NCBI RefSeq assembly: GCF_014204985.1
Contig: NZ_JACHMP010000001.1
Location: 3,286,001-3,350,000 of the forward strand
DNA from: Streptosporangium becharense
GTDB lineage: Bacteria > Actinomycetota > Actinomycetes > Streptosporangiales > Streptosporangiaceae
Length of the DNA: 64,000 nt
Direction of reading: 5' to 3'
The notes below the pieces were generated by a model. The model had not been told where the DNA came from. It was given only the letters and a program-made list of their open reading frames with translations, and did no database searches. The translations under genes were made by a program, and so were the position numbers. Numbering within the stretch: position 1 is the stretch's first letter; the number at the start of each line of letters is the position of its first letter. Below are positions 40,703 to 49,398 of the stretch, piece after piece.

Positions 40703-41979
40703 GCGCCCCCGCCCGGCGGGTGCTGGTGACCGGCTCGCGCGCCTGGACCGACACCGCGACGATCCGCACCGCGCTCGCCATGCAGTGGGGCGACGGCACC
40801 GCTGTCCTGGTCACCGGCGCCTGCCCGCGCGGCGCGGACGCCCTCGCCGAGCAGGTCTGGTCCGGTTGGGGCGGGCGCGTCGAGCGCCACCCCGCCGACT
40901 GGACCGGCCCGCACCGCACCCGCGCCGGGCTGGTCCGCAACGCCGCGATGGTGGCGCTCGGCGCGGATGTCTGCCTGGCCTTCATCCGTGACCACAGCCC
41001 CGGCGCCAGCCACACCGCCCGCCTGGCCGATGCCGCGGGCATCCCCGTCCACCGCTACCCGCACCCAGAACAGGAGCCCGCCATGACCAGCACCGAGCAG
41101 CTACGCTACGCCCTGGCCTGTGCCGCCCGCGGCTGGCACGTCTTCCCGCTCACCCCCGGCGACAAGCGGCCCGTCAAGGGCTTCACCGACTGGGAGGGGA
41201 ACGCCACCACCGACCCCGCACGCATCCGGCGCGTCTGGTCGCGGACGCCGTTCAACATCGGTGTCGCCTGCGGCCCGTCCCGGCTCGTGGTCATCGACCT
41301 GGACATGCCCAAGCCCGGCCAGACCCCCCCGCCGGCGTGGGACCTGCCCGGCATCACCGACGGTTCGGCCGTCTTCACCCACCTGTGCGAGCAGGCCGGA
41401 AAGGAGCGGCCCGACCGCACGTTCACCGTGCTGACCCGCCGCGGCGGCGCGCACCTGTACTTCACCGCCCCGGTAGGAGTGCGGCTGCGCAACACCAGCG
41501 GCACCCTGGGATGGCTGATCGACACCCGCGCCTGCGGCGGCTACGTCGTCGGCCCCGGCAGCCACGTCACCCTGCCCGACGGCACCGGCCCCTACTGCGT
41601 GATCGACGCCTCCGACCCCGCGCCGCTGCCCGAGTGGCTGGTCACCCGGCTCACAGTCCCCGACCCGCCCCCGCCTTCGGCCACACCGGTGCCGCTGCCG
41701 CACGCCGGCCAGCGCCTCACCCGCTACGCCCTGGCCGCCCTGCACGGCGAGACCGACCGCGTTCGCACCGCCGCCCCCGGCTCCCGCAACCACACCCTCA
41801 ACGCCGCCGCGTTCGCCCTCGGGCAACTCATCGGCGCCGGAGCGCTGCCGCGCCCGCTCGCCGAAGACGCGCTCACCGCCGCCGGACACGCCGCCGGGCT
41901 GTCGGCCCGCGAGGTGGCCGCCACCGTCCGCTCCGGCCTCGACGCCGGCCAGCGCCGACCCCGGCAAGGCGCCGCATGA
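40699..41979 (+). CDS. SLOG-domain protein fused to a primase/polymerase
   Basis: The product is 426 aa. Residues 1-128 form a DUF2493-type SLOG domain (RVLVTGSRAWTDTATIRTAL; VTGACPRGADALAEQVW). From Met129 (41083) a bifunctional primase/polymerase domain begins (YALACAARGWHVFPLTPGDK), with the DxD acid pair at 200/202 (VIDLDMP), RRGGAHLYFTAP and GGYVVGPGSHV. AGGAG sits just before Met129 although there is no stop between the parts, so the primase may also be made alone. It probably initiates element replication. Confidence 0.78.
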   Translation: MSAPARRVLVTGSRAWTDTATIRTALAMQWGDGTAVLVTGACPRGADALAEQVWSGWGGRVERHPADWTGPHRTRAGLVRNAAMVALGADVCLAFIRDHSPGASHTARLADAAGIPVHRYPHPEQEPAMTSTEQLRYALACAARGWHVFPLTPGDKRPVKGFTDWEGNATTDPARIRRVWSRTPFNIGVACGPSRLVVIDLDMPKPGQTPPPAWDLPGITDGSAVFTHLCEQAGKERPDRTFTVLTRRGGAHLYFTAPVGVRLRNTSGTLGWLIDTRACGGYVVGPGSHVTLPDGTGPYCVIDASDPAPLPEWLVTRLTVPDPPPPSATPVPLPHAGQRLTRYALAALHGETDRVRTAAPGSRNHTLNAAAFALGQLIGAGALPRPLAEDALTAAGHAAGLSAREVAATVRSGLDAGQRRPRQGAA

Positions 41980-43490
41980 GCGCCGAGATCGTGCCCTGGC
42001 CCGACGAGCAGCCCGCCGCGCCGCGCACCTGGGAGACCCCCCTCCCACTCGGTGCGCGGCCCGCACTGCCCGTCTTCCCCGCGCACGTCTTCCCGAGCTG
42101 GCTGGCCGACTTCGTGACCGCACTGGCCACCGAGACCCAGACCCCACCAGACCTGCCCGGCTGCATCGCCCTGGCCGCCATCTCCACCGCCGCCGGCGGA
42201 CGCGCCCTGGTCACCGTACGCGGCACCTGGGCCGAGCCGGTCAACATCTACACCGTGGTGGCCATGCCGCCCGGCTCCCGCAAGTCCCCGGTGTTCCGCG
42301 CGATCGTCGGCCCGCTGCTGGCCGCCGAGAAACTCCTCCAGGAGCAGATCAAACCGCAGATCACCGAAGCCCGCATCGCGCAGAAGGTCGCCCAGGAAGC
42401 CGCGGAGAAGGCCACCCACAAGGCCACCACCGCCCGCGGGGAAGCCATGCCCGCCGCGCTGGCCGAAGCCCAAAGCGCCGCCCTGGCCGTGGACGGCATC
42501 ACCGTCCCGGTAGAGCCCCGCCTGGTGTCCGACGACGCCACCCCCGAGACCGCCACCACTCTGCTCACCGAGCAGGGCGGACGGCTCGCGGTGCTGTCGG
42601 CCGAAGGCGGGATCTTCGCCACGCTGGCCGGCCGCTACTCCGGCACCCCGAACCTGGACCTGTTCCTCAAGGGCCACGCCGGAGACCTGCTCATCGTGGA
42701 CCGCCGCGACCGCCGCGAACGCGTCGACAACCCCGCGCTCACGCTCGGACTCGCCGTCCAACCCGAAATCATTACCGAGATCGCCAAGTCCCCGGGGTTC
42801 CGCGGCAAGGGACTGCTGGGCCGCATCCTCTACAGCCTGCCCGCCTCCAACGTCGGCTACCGCGAGATCGAGCCGGACCCGATTCCGGAGCTGGTGACCG
42901 CGGTCTACGCCGCGAACCTGGAACGGCTCGTGCTGACCATGCACGGCTGGACCGACCCCGCCCGGCTCATCCTGTCCCCGGAAGCCGCCGAGCTGTTCGC
43001 GAAGCAGCGCCGCCACACCGAACCCCGGTTACGGCCCGAGACCGGCGATCTCGGGCACATCGCCGACTGGGCCGCCAAGTTCGACGGCGCCGTTGCCCGC
43101 ATCGCCGGACTACTGCACCTGGCCAGCCACATCGACGACGGCTGGCGCCACCCCATCGACGGCCCCACCATGGCCGCCGCCATGGAGCTGGGCGCCTACT
43201 TCACCGCCCACGCGCTGGCCGCCTTCGACGCCATGGGCGCCGACCCCGACCAGGAAGCCGCCCGCACCGTTCACGAATGGCTCACCCGAACCCGACCCGA
43301 GCGCTTCACCCGTCGTGAGGCCCACCGCGCGATGCAACGCCGCTTCAAGAAGGCCGCCGACCTCGATCCGGCTCTCGACCTGTTGGAACACCTCGGCTGG
43401 ATTCGCCGAGAGCCCGACCTGCCCGGCATGCGCGGCAACCCCTCGCCGCGCTACGCCGTCCACCCCGACTTGTGCCAGCCCACCGCCTGA
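41976..43490 (+). CDS. DUF3987-type replication protein
   Basis: The product is 504 aa. Motifs typical of DUF3987 (YfjI-like) are seen: VVAMPPGSRKSPVFRAIVGP (a degenerate P-loop), an alpha-helical coiled region at about 125-165, LSAEGGIFATLAGRYSG, FRGKGLLGRILYSLP, and a C-terminal winged-helix-like part (LLEHLGWIRREPDLPG). Next to a primase/polymerase it is likely the helicase-like partner in element replication. The ATG overlaps the previous stop by 4 bp. Confidence 0.78.
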   Translation: MSAEIVPWPDEQPAAPRTWETPLPLGARPALPVFPAHVFPSWLADFVTALATETQTPPDLPGCIALAAISTAAGGRALVTVRGTWAEPVNIYTVVAMPPGSRKSPVFRAIVGPLLAAEKLLQEQIKPQITEARIAQKVAQEAAEKATHKATTARGEAMPAALAEAQSAALAVDGITVPVEPRLVSDDATPETATTLLTEQGGRLAVLSAEGGIFATLAGRYSGTPNLDLFLKGHAGDLLIVDRRDRRERVDNPALTLGLAVQPEIITEIAKSPGFRGKGLLGRILYSLPASNVGYREIEPDPIPELVTAVYAANLERLVLTMHGWTDPARLILSPEAAELFAKQRRHTEPRLRPETGDLGHIADWAAKFDGAVARIAGLLHLASHIDDGWRHPIDGPTMAAAMELGAYFTAHALAAFDAMGADPDQEAARTVHEWLTRTRPERFTRREAHRAMQRRFKKAADLDPALDLLEHLGWIRREPDLPGMRGNPSPRYAVHPDLCQPTA

Positions 43491-43513
43491 TCACCGAAGA
43501 GGAGACATCACCC

Positions 43514-43708
43514 ATGGCCACGGCCAAGCCACGCGGGACGCTCACCCTCGCCGAGATCTGCGAGGAACTCCAGATCTCCCGATCCACCTTCTACGACTGG
43601 CGGACCAAGGGGCGTGCCCCGCGCTGCCTGAAGCTTCCCAATGGGGACCTCCGCATCCGCCGCGCCGACTTCGAGCAGTGGCTCAACACCCTGGAGAACG
43701 CCGCCTGA
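43514..43708 (+). CDS. xis: Excisionase-type helix-turn-helix protein
   Basis: The product is 64 aa of the MerR/Xis winged-helix type: LTLAEICEELQISRSTFYDW, then RTKGRAPRCLKLPNGDLRIR. GAGGAG lies upstream. Its TGA overlaps the integrase ATG (TGATG). It should bend DNA at an att site and direct the integrase to excision. Confidence 0.85.
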   Translation: MATAKPRGTLTLAEICEELQISRSTFYDWRTKGRAPRCLKLPNGDLRIRRADFEQWLNTLENAA

Positions 43709-45147
43709 TGAAGGACATCACCTACGACGTCCGCGTCTACAAGACCGAGGTCTACAAGGGCACGAAGGTCACGACCTACACCGTTCGATGGAAGACCGCG
43801 AGTAAGCCGCGGCGAAAAGCGTTCCGGACCAGCGCGCAGGCGGAGTCCTTCCGGTCGGATCTGGTGTCCGCCGCCCGCAAGGGTGAGGCGTTCAGCCTGG
43901 CGACGGGACTTCCGATTTCGTGGAAGCGGAAAGAGACCGCGCTCACCTGGTACGGCTTCGCGCTGGCCTATGCGGACGCGAAATGGCCGTACGCGTCCCC
44001 GAACCACCGCCGGGGAATCGCGGAAGCCCTGACCGACGCGACGGAAGCCCTGCTCTCGACGAACGCCGGAGCACCCAAGCGAGAAGAGATCCGGCAGGCG
44101 CTCCGGAGCTGGGCGTTCAGCGCCCGTATCCGCGACAGCGCCGAACCTCCGGAGGAGCTGCGATCCGTCGTGCAGTGGCTTGAGCGCAACACGGTTCCCC
44201 TCGCGGAGCTGGCCGAGGAGAACCGTGGCCCGGCACTCGTACGCGGCATCCTCGACAGGATCAGCAAGACGAAGGAGGAGAAGCCGGCCGCGGCGAACAC
44301 GGCCAACCGCAAGCGCATGGTCCTGAACAACGCGATGGAGTACGCCTGCGAGATCCGCGCCCTTCCGGTGAACCCGCTCAAGAGTGTGAAGTGGACCAAG
44401 CCGAAGACGCTCACCACCGTGGACCGGCGCGTCGTGGTGAACGCCGAGCAGGCTCGCCGCCTGCTCATGGCCGTCCGCAGGCAGGGACAGCGGGGGGCGC
44501 GCATGGCGGCGTTCTTCGGCTGCATGTACTACGCCGCTCTCCGGCCCGAGGAGGTCGTAGACCTCCGTGCGGACCACCTGGTCAGCCTCCCGGAGGAGGG
44601 ATGGGGGGAAATGCTGCTGACCAACGCTGAGCCGCGCTCCGGCACTCAGTGGACCGACAGCGGGAAGTCTCGCCAGCGCCGCCAGCTCAAGCACCGGGCG
44701 CAGGGAGACACCCGCCCCGTGCCGGTCCATCCCGAGCTGGTGACCCTTCTCCGGAGGCACCTGGAGGAGTTCGGCACGGCCCCGGACGGGCGGGTGTTCG
44801 TCGGCCCGCGCGGCGGAGCCATGACGGACCGCGCCTACCTCAAGGTGTTCCACCAGGCTCGTGCGGAGGCGTTCACCGAGCGGGAGGCCGCTTCCCCACT
44901 GGCCAGCGTGCCGTACGCCCTCCGGCACGCCGCCGTGTCCACATGGCTCAATGCCGGCGTCCCGGCTCCCCAGGTGGCGGAGTGGGCGGGGCACAGCGTG
45001 GACGTGCTCCTCCGCGTCTACGCCAAGTGCATCGACGGGCAGGACGCCGACGCCAAGCGCCGCATCTTGGACGCGACCAGACGGCCTGCGGAGACCGCTC
45101 CGGACGCCCCGGAAACTTCAGCACGTATTCAGCACGGGCAACCGTAG
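43708..45147 (+). CDS. int: Tyrosine site-specific integrase
   Basis: The product is 479 aa. The catalytic residues are recognisable: Arg near 277 (YYAALRPEEVVDL), the HxxR-type box as LRHAAVS near 406, His in GHSVDVLLR near 429, and nucleophile Tyr near 438 (RVYAKC). An N-terminal arm-binding domain (YTVRWKTASKPRRKAFRTSA) and a core-binding domain come first. It lies 80 bp from attR. Its last codons contain a 17-bp sequence repeated near attL, a probable arm site. Terminated by the hairpin at 45185. Confidence 0.92.
   Translation: MKDITYDVRVYKTEVYKGTKVTTYTVRWKTASKPRRKAFRTSAQAESFRSDLVSAARKGEAFSLATGLPISWKRKETALTWYGFALAYADAKWPYASPNHRRGIAEALTDATEALLSTNAGAPKREEIRQALRSWAFSARIRDSAEPPEELRSVVQWLERNTVPLAELAEENRGPALVRGILDRISKTKEEKPAAANTANRKRMVLNNAMEYACEIRALPVNPLKSVKWTKPKTLTTVDRRVVVNAEQARRLLMAVRRQGQRGARMAAFFGCMYYAALRPEEVVDLRADHLVSLPEEGWGEMLLTNAEPRSGTQWTDSGKSRQRRQLKHRAQGDTRPVPVHPELVTLLRRHLEEFGTAPDGRVFVGPRGGAMTDRAYLKVFHQARAEAFTEREAASPLASVPYALRHAAVSTWLNAGVPAPQVAEWAGHSVDVLLRVYAKCIDGQDADAKRRILDATRRPAETAPDAPETSARIQHGQP
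45120..45136. other. Candidate integrase arm-type site (right)
   Basis: AGCACGTATTCAGCACG lies in the last codons of the integrase gene, 91 bp inside attR. It matches 26870-26886 at 16 of 17 positions in the same orientation. Confidence 0.6.
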
Positions 45148-45184
45148 GGCGCCGCTCCCAGTCGGACACAGCCGGACACGAACG

Positions 45185-45227
45185 AAAGAGCCCCTCACCG
45201 CGTTTCCGCTGGTGAGGGGCTCTTTTT
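45185..45227. terminator. Bidirectional terminator between int and tRNA-Tyr
   Basis: A perfect 15-bp stem (AAAGAGCCCCTCACC at 45185-45199 with its complement at 45211-45225) and an 11-nt loop. TTTTT lies on the plus side and CTCTTTCGTT on the minus side. It can end both int and tRNA-Tyr. It belongs to the element and replaces the tRNA's original terminator at 26736. Confidence 0.85.
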
Positions 45228-45288
45228 GCTGCTGGTGGCAGGTCCAGGGTTCGAACCTGGGTAGGCTGAGCCGACGGTTTTACAGACC
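45228..45288 (-). other. attR: 61-bp core within tRNA-Tyr
   Basis: It is identical to 26758-26818. It covers the tRNA 3' end with encoded CCA, T-arm, variable arm and anticodon loop, so integration rebuilds a full tRNA gene on this side. Confidence 0.93.
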
Positions 45289-45317
45289 GTTCCCATTGAC
45301 CACTCGGGCAACCTGCC
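45233..45317 (-). tRNA. tRNA-Tyr (GTA)
   Basis: An 85-nt type II tRNA on the minus strand: acceptor GGCAGGT/ACCTGCC, discriminator A, genome-encoded CCA, long variable arm, T-arm CCAGG-TTCGAAC-CTGG. The anticodon GTA is at 45283-45281. Its 3' portion is the integration site of the element. Confidence 0.96.
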
Positions 45318-45613
45318 TCGTCTTCCGCTTGCGGCGGCGACAGGTAGAAGAATAGCGGACTTCCGGGCCCGATGTGACATCGACGGGAGGCGCTCCTCCA
45401 CGCCCCGTTTCTCCTGGACTGTCACATCCGTCCTCTCCCGAACGAACCTCGCCCGAAGCCCCGGGCACAGGGAGCGGACAGGGGGCGGACAGGACCGGAA
45501 CGCCTGCGGCTCGATCTTTGACACCGCTGTCTCGATGTTGACGGTGACCTTCGCGATGGGCCGGCGGGTGAAACGCTAGGGTCGACAAGAAAGCTAGAGA
45601 GGATAGTCGACGC

Positions 45614-46108
45614 ATGGCCGACAGCAGTTTTGACATCGTCAGCAAGATCGACCACCAGGAGGCCGACAACGCGCTGAACCAGACGGTCAAGGAGGTCGGG
45701 CACCGATTTGACTTCAAGGGTACGGGCGCGAGCATCGCCTGGTCCGGCGGCCAGAAGGCCATCGAGATCAAGGCCAACAGCGAAGAGCGCGCCAATGCCG
45801 TCCTTGATGTCTTCAAGGACAAGCTGATCAAGCGAGGGCTCTCGCTCAAGATTCTGGACGCGGGCGAGCCCAAGCTGTCCGGCAAGGAGTACCGTCTCGT
45901 GGTCACCCTCAAGGAGGGCATCGACCAGGAGAACGCCAAGAAGATCTCGAAGATCATCCGCGATGAGGGGCCCAAGGGCGTCAAGGCCCAGATCCAGGGC
46001 GACGAACTCCGGGTGAGCTCGAAGAAGCGGGACGAACTGCAGGAGGTCATCGCCCTCCTCAAGGGCAAGGACCTGGACGTCGCCCTGCAGTTCACGAACT
46101 ACCGCTAG
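45614..46108 (+). CDS. yajQ: YajQ family nucleotide-binding protein
   Basis: The product is 164 aa, full length, beginning [20 protein letters not shown] and ending [12 protein letters not shown], both hallmark ends of the family. YajQ proteins bind nucleotides, including c-di-GMP in some bacteria, and have two RNP-like folds. AGAGAGGA lies upstream. The 296 bp before it hold the leader of tRNA-Tyr (minus) and this gene's promoter. Confidence 0.93.
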   Translation: MADSSFDIVSKIDHQEADNALNQTVKEVGHRFDFKGTGASIAWSGGQKAIEIKANSEERANAVLDVFKDKLIKRGLSLKILDAGEPKLSGKEYRLVVTLKEGIDQENAKKISKIIRDEGPKGVKAQIQGDELRVSSKKRDELQEVIALLKGKDLDVALQFTNYR

Positions 46109-46121
46109 CCAGGCGGGCCGC

Positions 46122-46151
46122 CAAGGCCCTGACGTGGGGGTCAGGGCCTTG
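46122..46151 (+). terminator. Terminator hairpin after yajQ
   Basis: CAAGGCCCTGAC (46122-46133) and GTCAGGGCCTTG (46140-46151) form a perfect 12-bp stem with a GTGGGG loop, 13 bp past the yajQ stop. There is no strong T-run. Confidence 0.75.
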
Positions 46152-46362
46152 CCACCCTGGAAGGGCACATCCAGGGGCACACGACCGGAGCGTGGGGTCT
46201 TCTCACGATCGGTTCCGTCTCGTGCAGACCGGTCTGCCATTCCGTCGGCGTGCCGTGTTGGCGCGTCATCTACGTCGTGTCGATGCGTCACTGACGGCGC
46301 CGGACGCTTCCGGCCGGTCGGGGCTCATGCGTGCTTCGCTTCCCGTGGGGCAGAGGCAGCCC

Positions 46363-46509
46363 ATGAAAAGGTTCTTCAAAGTCGTGGTGGCACGCTGGCT
46401 GGCCCGTACACCGATCGGCCTGGCGGTCTTGGGACTCGGGTGGCTGCTGGGGCGGCGGCGCAGGCAACGTGCCCAGCGCCAAGGTGATCAGGGTGGACGG
46501 CGGAGATAG
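46363..46509 (+). CDS. Small membrane-associated basic protein (DUF6203-like)
   Basis: The product is 48 aa: MKRFFKVVVARWLARTPIGL, a hydrophobic core (AVLGLGWLLG) and a strongly basic tail (RRRRQRAQRQG). It resembles the short DUF6203 proteins of Streptosporangiales, recognised by pattern only. The start is chosen at MKRFFK; an in-frame ATG lies about 36 bp upstream. The function is unknown. Confidence 0.55.
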   Translation: MKRFFKVVVARWLARTPIGLAVLGLGWLLGRRRRQRAQRQGDQGGRRR

Positions 46510-46609
46510 GCACACGTCACATGGGTTGACGTAGTCGTCCACGTCCCGCACCGGACCGTCACGTGGGCGTTATGGCCCTTACGGCAGCTGAAGGAATACC
46601 GTCCCTTTC

Positions 46610-47185
46610 ATGGGGAAAATTCATGACCGTATCAGTGACCGGCTGCGCAAGTTCATCGAAGCGCAGCCGGTCTATTTCGTAGGGACCGCGCCCGAGCGAG
46701 GCGGTCACGTCAACATCTCCCCCAAGGGGTACGCCGACACCTTCGCCGTTCTCGACGAGACCACGGTCGCGTACCTGGACCTGGACGGCAGCGGGGTGGA
46801 GACGATCTCACACCTCCGCCAGAACGGCCGTATCACGCTCATGTTCTGCGCCTTCTCCGGATCGCCCAACATCCTCCGCCTGTACGGCACCGGCCGGGTC
46901 GTCGTCCCGGCGGACCCCGACTTCGCCCTGCTGATCAAGAATTTCGGTCCGCACCCCGGCGTCAGGTCGATCATCGTCGTCGACTGCGACCGCATCTCCG
47001 ACTCCTGTGGCTTCTCGGTGCCCTTCATGTCGTATGAGCAGGATCGAACGCTGCTGGACGAATGGGCGGAACGCAAGGACGTCCAGCAGCGACGCGCCTA
47101 CCGGGCGAAGAACAACCGCGAGAGCATCGACGGCCTGCCCGGCCTGTCCGCCGAGGAGACCGACCCGACCAGCCAACACTCATGA
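46610..47185 (+). CDS. Pyridoxamine 5'-phosphate oxidase-fold protein
   Basis: The product is 191 aa of the split-barrel, flavin-binding PPOX class: FVGTAPERGGHVNISPKGYA, VAYLDLDGSGVETISHLRQN, GRITLMFCAFSGSPNILRLY. The GTGRV motif is also present. Such proteins bind FMN or F420 and reduce small molecules; it is not the vitamin B6 enzyme itself. The C-terminus carries RRAYRAKNNRESIDGLPGL. It is a single gene. Confidence 0.87.
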   Translation: MGKIHDRISDRLRKFIEAQPVYFVGTAPERGGHVNISPKGYADTFAVLDETTVAYLDLDGSGVETISHLRQNGRITLMFCAFSGSPNILRLYGTGRVVVPADPDFALLIKNFGPHPGVRSIIVVDCDRISDSCGFSVPFMSYEQDRTLLDEWAERKDVQQRRAYRAKNNRESIDGLPGLSAEETDPTSQHS

Positions 47186-47304
47186 GCCGCCGGCCGACAC
47201 GGTGCCACTCACGGCAAGACGGCTGGTCAGCGCGGTGAGAAGCGTACAGTAGCGCCTGTGTAACGGACGCCCTCCTCGTCGGTCCGAAGATTCTGGGGGT
47301 CTTC

Positions 47305-48195
47305 ATGGGGTTGTTCCGCTACTTCAGCGTCTGCGTCGTGGCGGTGGTGGCCGTGGGAGCGGGCACACCGGCACAGGCGGACGATACGAGATCCCCGGTG
47401 CGCTACGCGGGGTTCGCCGGATGTGTCTGTGCCCCCTGGAAGCTCTGGCTGCGCGGCGGTGGAGTGATCAGTCTCCGCGAGGCCCGGGTGTTCTCCACCG
47501 GCAAGCAGCGAGCGCCGCTGGCCCTGTCGCCCAACGGCAGGCACGTCGCCTACTTCCACAGATCCACCGGAGCGCTGGTGGTGCAGGAGATACCGACCGG
47601 TGAGTCACACAGGGTGCCCGGCGTGGAGTGGTCGCACGACGCGCGCGTGACACGGCTTCACCTCGCCCCGGGCGGACGCTACGTGGTGCTGGGAGTCGGG
47701 CGGGACAACCGCATCGTGGACGCGCACAGCGGTCAAGCCGTGGAGGTGCCACCGGGGCTGCGCCCGTGGAGTTTCAGTCCCGATGCGAGGTTCGTGCTCA
47801 TGGTGGACGACGGGTTCCGGGCCGGGATCTATTCGATGTCACCGTTCGCCGAGACGGGACGGGTTCCGGTGGGAGGCGCGCTCGGCCTGGACGGCGCGAT
47901 CGTGGCCCATTTCACGGCGCGTGAGTCGGCGATCGGCCTGTGGGACGTCGTGGCGGGCAGGGCGACCGGTGCACCCATCCCGCTCCCCGCGGGCAAGACC
48001 CCGGCGCGGTTGCGTTGGAGTGGCAGCGGGCACCTCGCCGTGCAGATGGTCACTCCCCGCAGGCTCAGGATCGGCGGCGGGGCTCGCTACAACTGGTACC
48101 GCGTCGATCCCGCATCAGGCAGAACCGATCAGGTGAGCGGCTTCACCGTTCCCGGATCCGTCCACAACCCGATCGTGACGGGCCTGGCCCCCTGA
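47305..48195 (+). CDS. Secreted WD40-like beta-propeller protein
   Basis: The product is 296 aa with signal peptide MGLFRYFSVCVVAVVAVGAG and probable cleavage after AQA. The body has propeller blades (ALSPNGRHVAYFHRSTG, LAPGGRYVVLGVG, FSPDARFVLMVDDG). Two cysteines (GCVCAPW) follow the signal. No partner or function is evident. Its stop codon lies in the first unit of a repeat tract. Confidence 0.7.
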   Translation: MGLFRYFSVCVVAVVAVGAGTPAQADDTRSPVRYAGFAGCVCAPWKLWLRGGGVISLREARVFSTGKQRAPLALSPNGRHVAYFHRSTGALVVQEIPTGESHRVPGVEWSHDARVTRLHLAPGGRYVVLGVGRDNRIVDAHSGQAVEVPPGLRPWSFSPDARFVLMVDDGFRAGIYSMSPFAETGRVPVGGALGLDGAIVAHFTARESAIGLWDVVAGRATGAPIPLPAGKTPARLRWSGSGHLAVQMVTPRRLRIGGGARYNWYRVDPASGRTDQVSGFTVPGSVHNPIVTGLAP

Positions 48196-48420
48196 TGGGT
48201 CTGGCTTCCCTGACCCGCGAGCCTAGCCCCCTGATGGGTCTGGCTCCTGCCCCAAGGGGCTGGCCCCCACCTCAAGGGCCCGGCTCCCTGAAGGGTTTGG
48301 CTCCCTGCCCCGGCCGCCGGTCCTGCCCCAAAGGCCCGGCTCCCTGACCTACGGGCCCGGCTCCCTGACGAGCCCGGATCGCTGACCCGCGGGCCTGGTT
48401 CCCTGCCCCGGCCGCTGGTC
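48186..48420. repeat. Repeat tract beginning at a stop codon
   Basis: CCCCCTGATGGGTCTGGCT occurs at about 48188-48206 and 48225-48243. Many degenerate copies of GGCTCCCTGA and CCCCGGCCGC(C/T)GGTCC follow up to 48420. The first unit contains the stop codon (48193-48195) of the preceding gene. The rest of the 260-bp gap to htpX has no gene. Confidence 0.75.
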
Positions 48421-48458
48421 CACCGGGCCGCCTTCCGTTCCGGGAGGCGGCGGTCGCC

Positions 48459-49310
48459 TCAACGGCGGTAGCCGGCCATGCGCTCCAACCGGGAGACACG
48501 CTCGGCCGTGGACGGGTGGGTGGAGAACAGGCGGCCGATACCGGCTCCGCGGAAAGGGTTGGCGATCATCAGATGGGAAGTGGAGGCCAACCGGCCGTTC
48601 TCCGGCAGGGGAAGCTGGCGGGTGCCCATCTCGATTTTCCGTAGCGCCGAGGCCAGAGCCAGCGGGTCACCGGTCAGTCTGGCTCCGGCTTCGTCCGCCT
48701 GGTACTCACGGGACCGGGAAATGGCCATCTGGATCATTCCGGCCGCGACGGGGCCGAGCACGATCATGAGCAGGGCACCGATGAAACCGGGGCCCTCATC
48801 GTCGTCGCCGCCGCCGAAGAACAGGCCCACATAACCCAGATAAGTGATCATCGTCGCGAGCGCGCCCGCAACCGACGAGATCAGGATGTCGCGGTTGTAG
48901 ACGTGGGACAGCTCGTGCCCGATGACCCCGCGCAGTTCCCGCTCGTCGAGGATCTGCGTGATGCCGTAGGTCACGCACACTGCCGCGTTGCGCGGGTTAC
49001 GCCCGGTCGCGAAGGCGTTGGGCTGCATGGTGGGCGACACGTACAACCGGGGCATGGGTTGACGGGCGGCGGTGGAGAGCTCGCGGACGATCCGGTAGAG
49101 GGTTGGCTGCTCGACCTCGCCCACCGGCCGGGCACGCATCGCGGACAGGGCGATGCGGTCGGAGAAGAAGTAGGCGACGCCGTTGGTCACCAGCGCGATC
49201 AGAACCGCGATCTGCACGCCGACGCCGCCCCCGAGCCACGCCCCCACCGCGATGATCACCGCGGCCAGTGCGCCCAGAAGGACTGCGGTACGCAGACCGT
49301 TGCGGTGCAC
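48459..49310 (-). CDS. htpX: M48 family membrane zinc metalloprotease
   Basis: The product is 283 aa. Two N-terminal membrane helices come first ([27 protein letters not shown] region), then zinc motif HELSH at 132-136 and a downstream Glu in [11 protein letters not shown]. Two more helices follow. HtpX degrades misfolded membrane proteins. The GTG at 49310 has GAGGGGGG upstream. A typical housekeeping gene. Confidence 0.92.
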   Translation of the reverse strand: MHRNGLRTAVLLGALAAVIIAVGAWLGGGVGVQIAVLIALVTNGVAYFFSDRIALSAMRARPVGEVEQPTLYRIVRELSTAARQPMPRLYVSPTMQPNAFATGRNPRNAAVCVTYGITQILDERELRGVIGHELSHVYNRDILISSVAGALATMITYLGYVGLFFGGGDDDEGPGFIGALLMIVLGPVAAGMIQMAISRSREYQADEAGARLTGDPLALASALRKIEMGTRQLPLPENGRLASTSHLMIANPFRGAGIGRLFSTHPSTAERVSRLERMAGYRR

Positions 49311-49398
49311 TACACCCCCCTCTCGGTTGATGCCGGTTCAAGGTGTCCAACGTCTTCCCCCAGGTTGAACGTTCCCGGAAACGCCCAACCCGAGGTGA

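Larger units (their letters stand above)
26758..45288. mobile_element. AICE-like integrative conjugative element in tRNA-Tyr
   Basis: The element is bounded by 61-bp direct repeats of the tRNA-Tyr 3' end. It encodes, near the intact tRNA, a tyrosine integrase and an excisionase. It also has an FtsK/TraB-type translocase, a primase/polymerase-type replication protein, GntR-type control and a Nudix (Pif-like) protein. This is the gene set of actinomycete integrative and conjugative elements. All key genes look intact and both att sites are exact. The operon core is richer in GC at third positions than the left-hand regulatory genes and the integrase, suggesting a mosaic origin. Confidence 0.9.
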
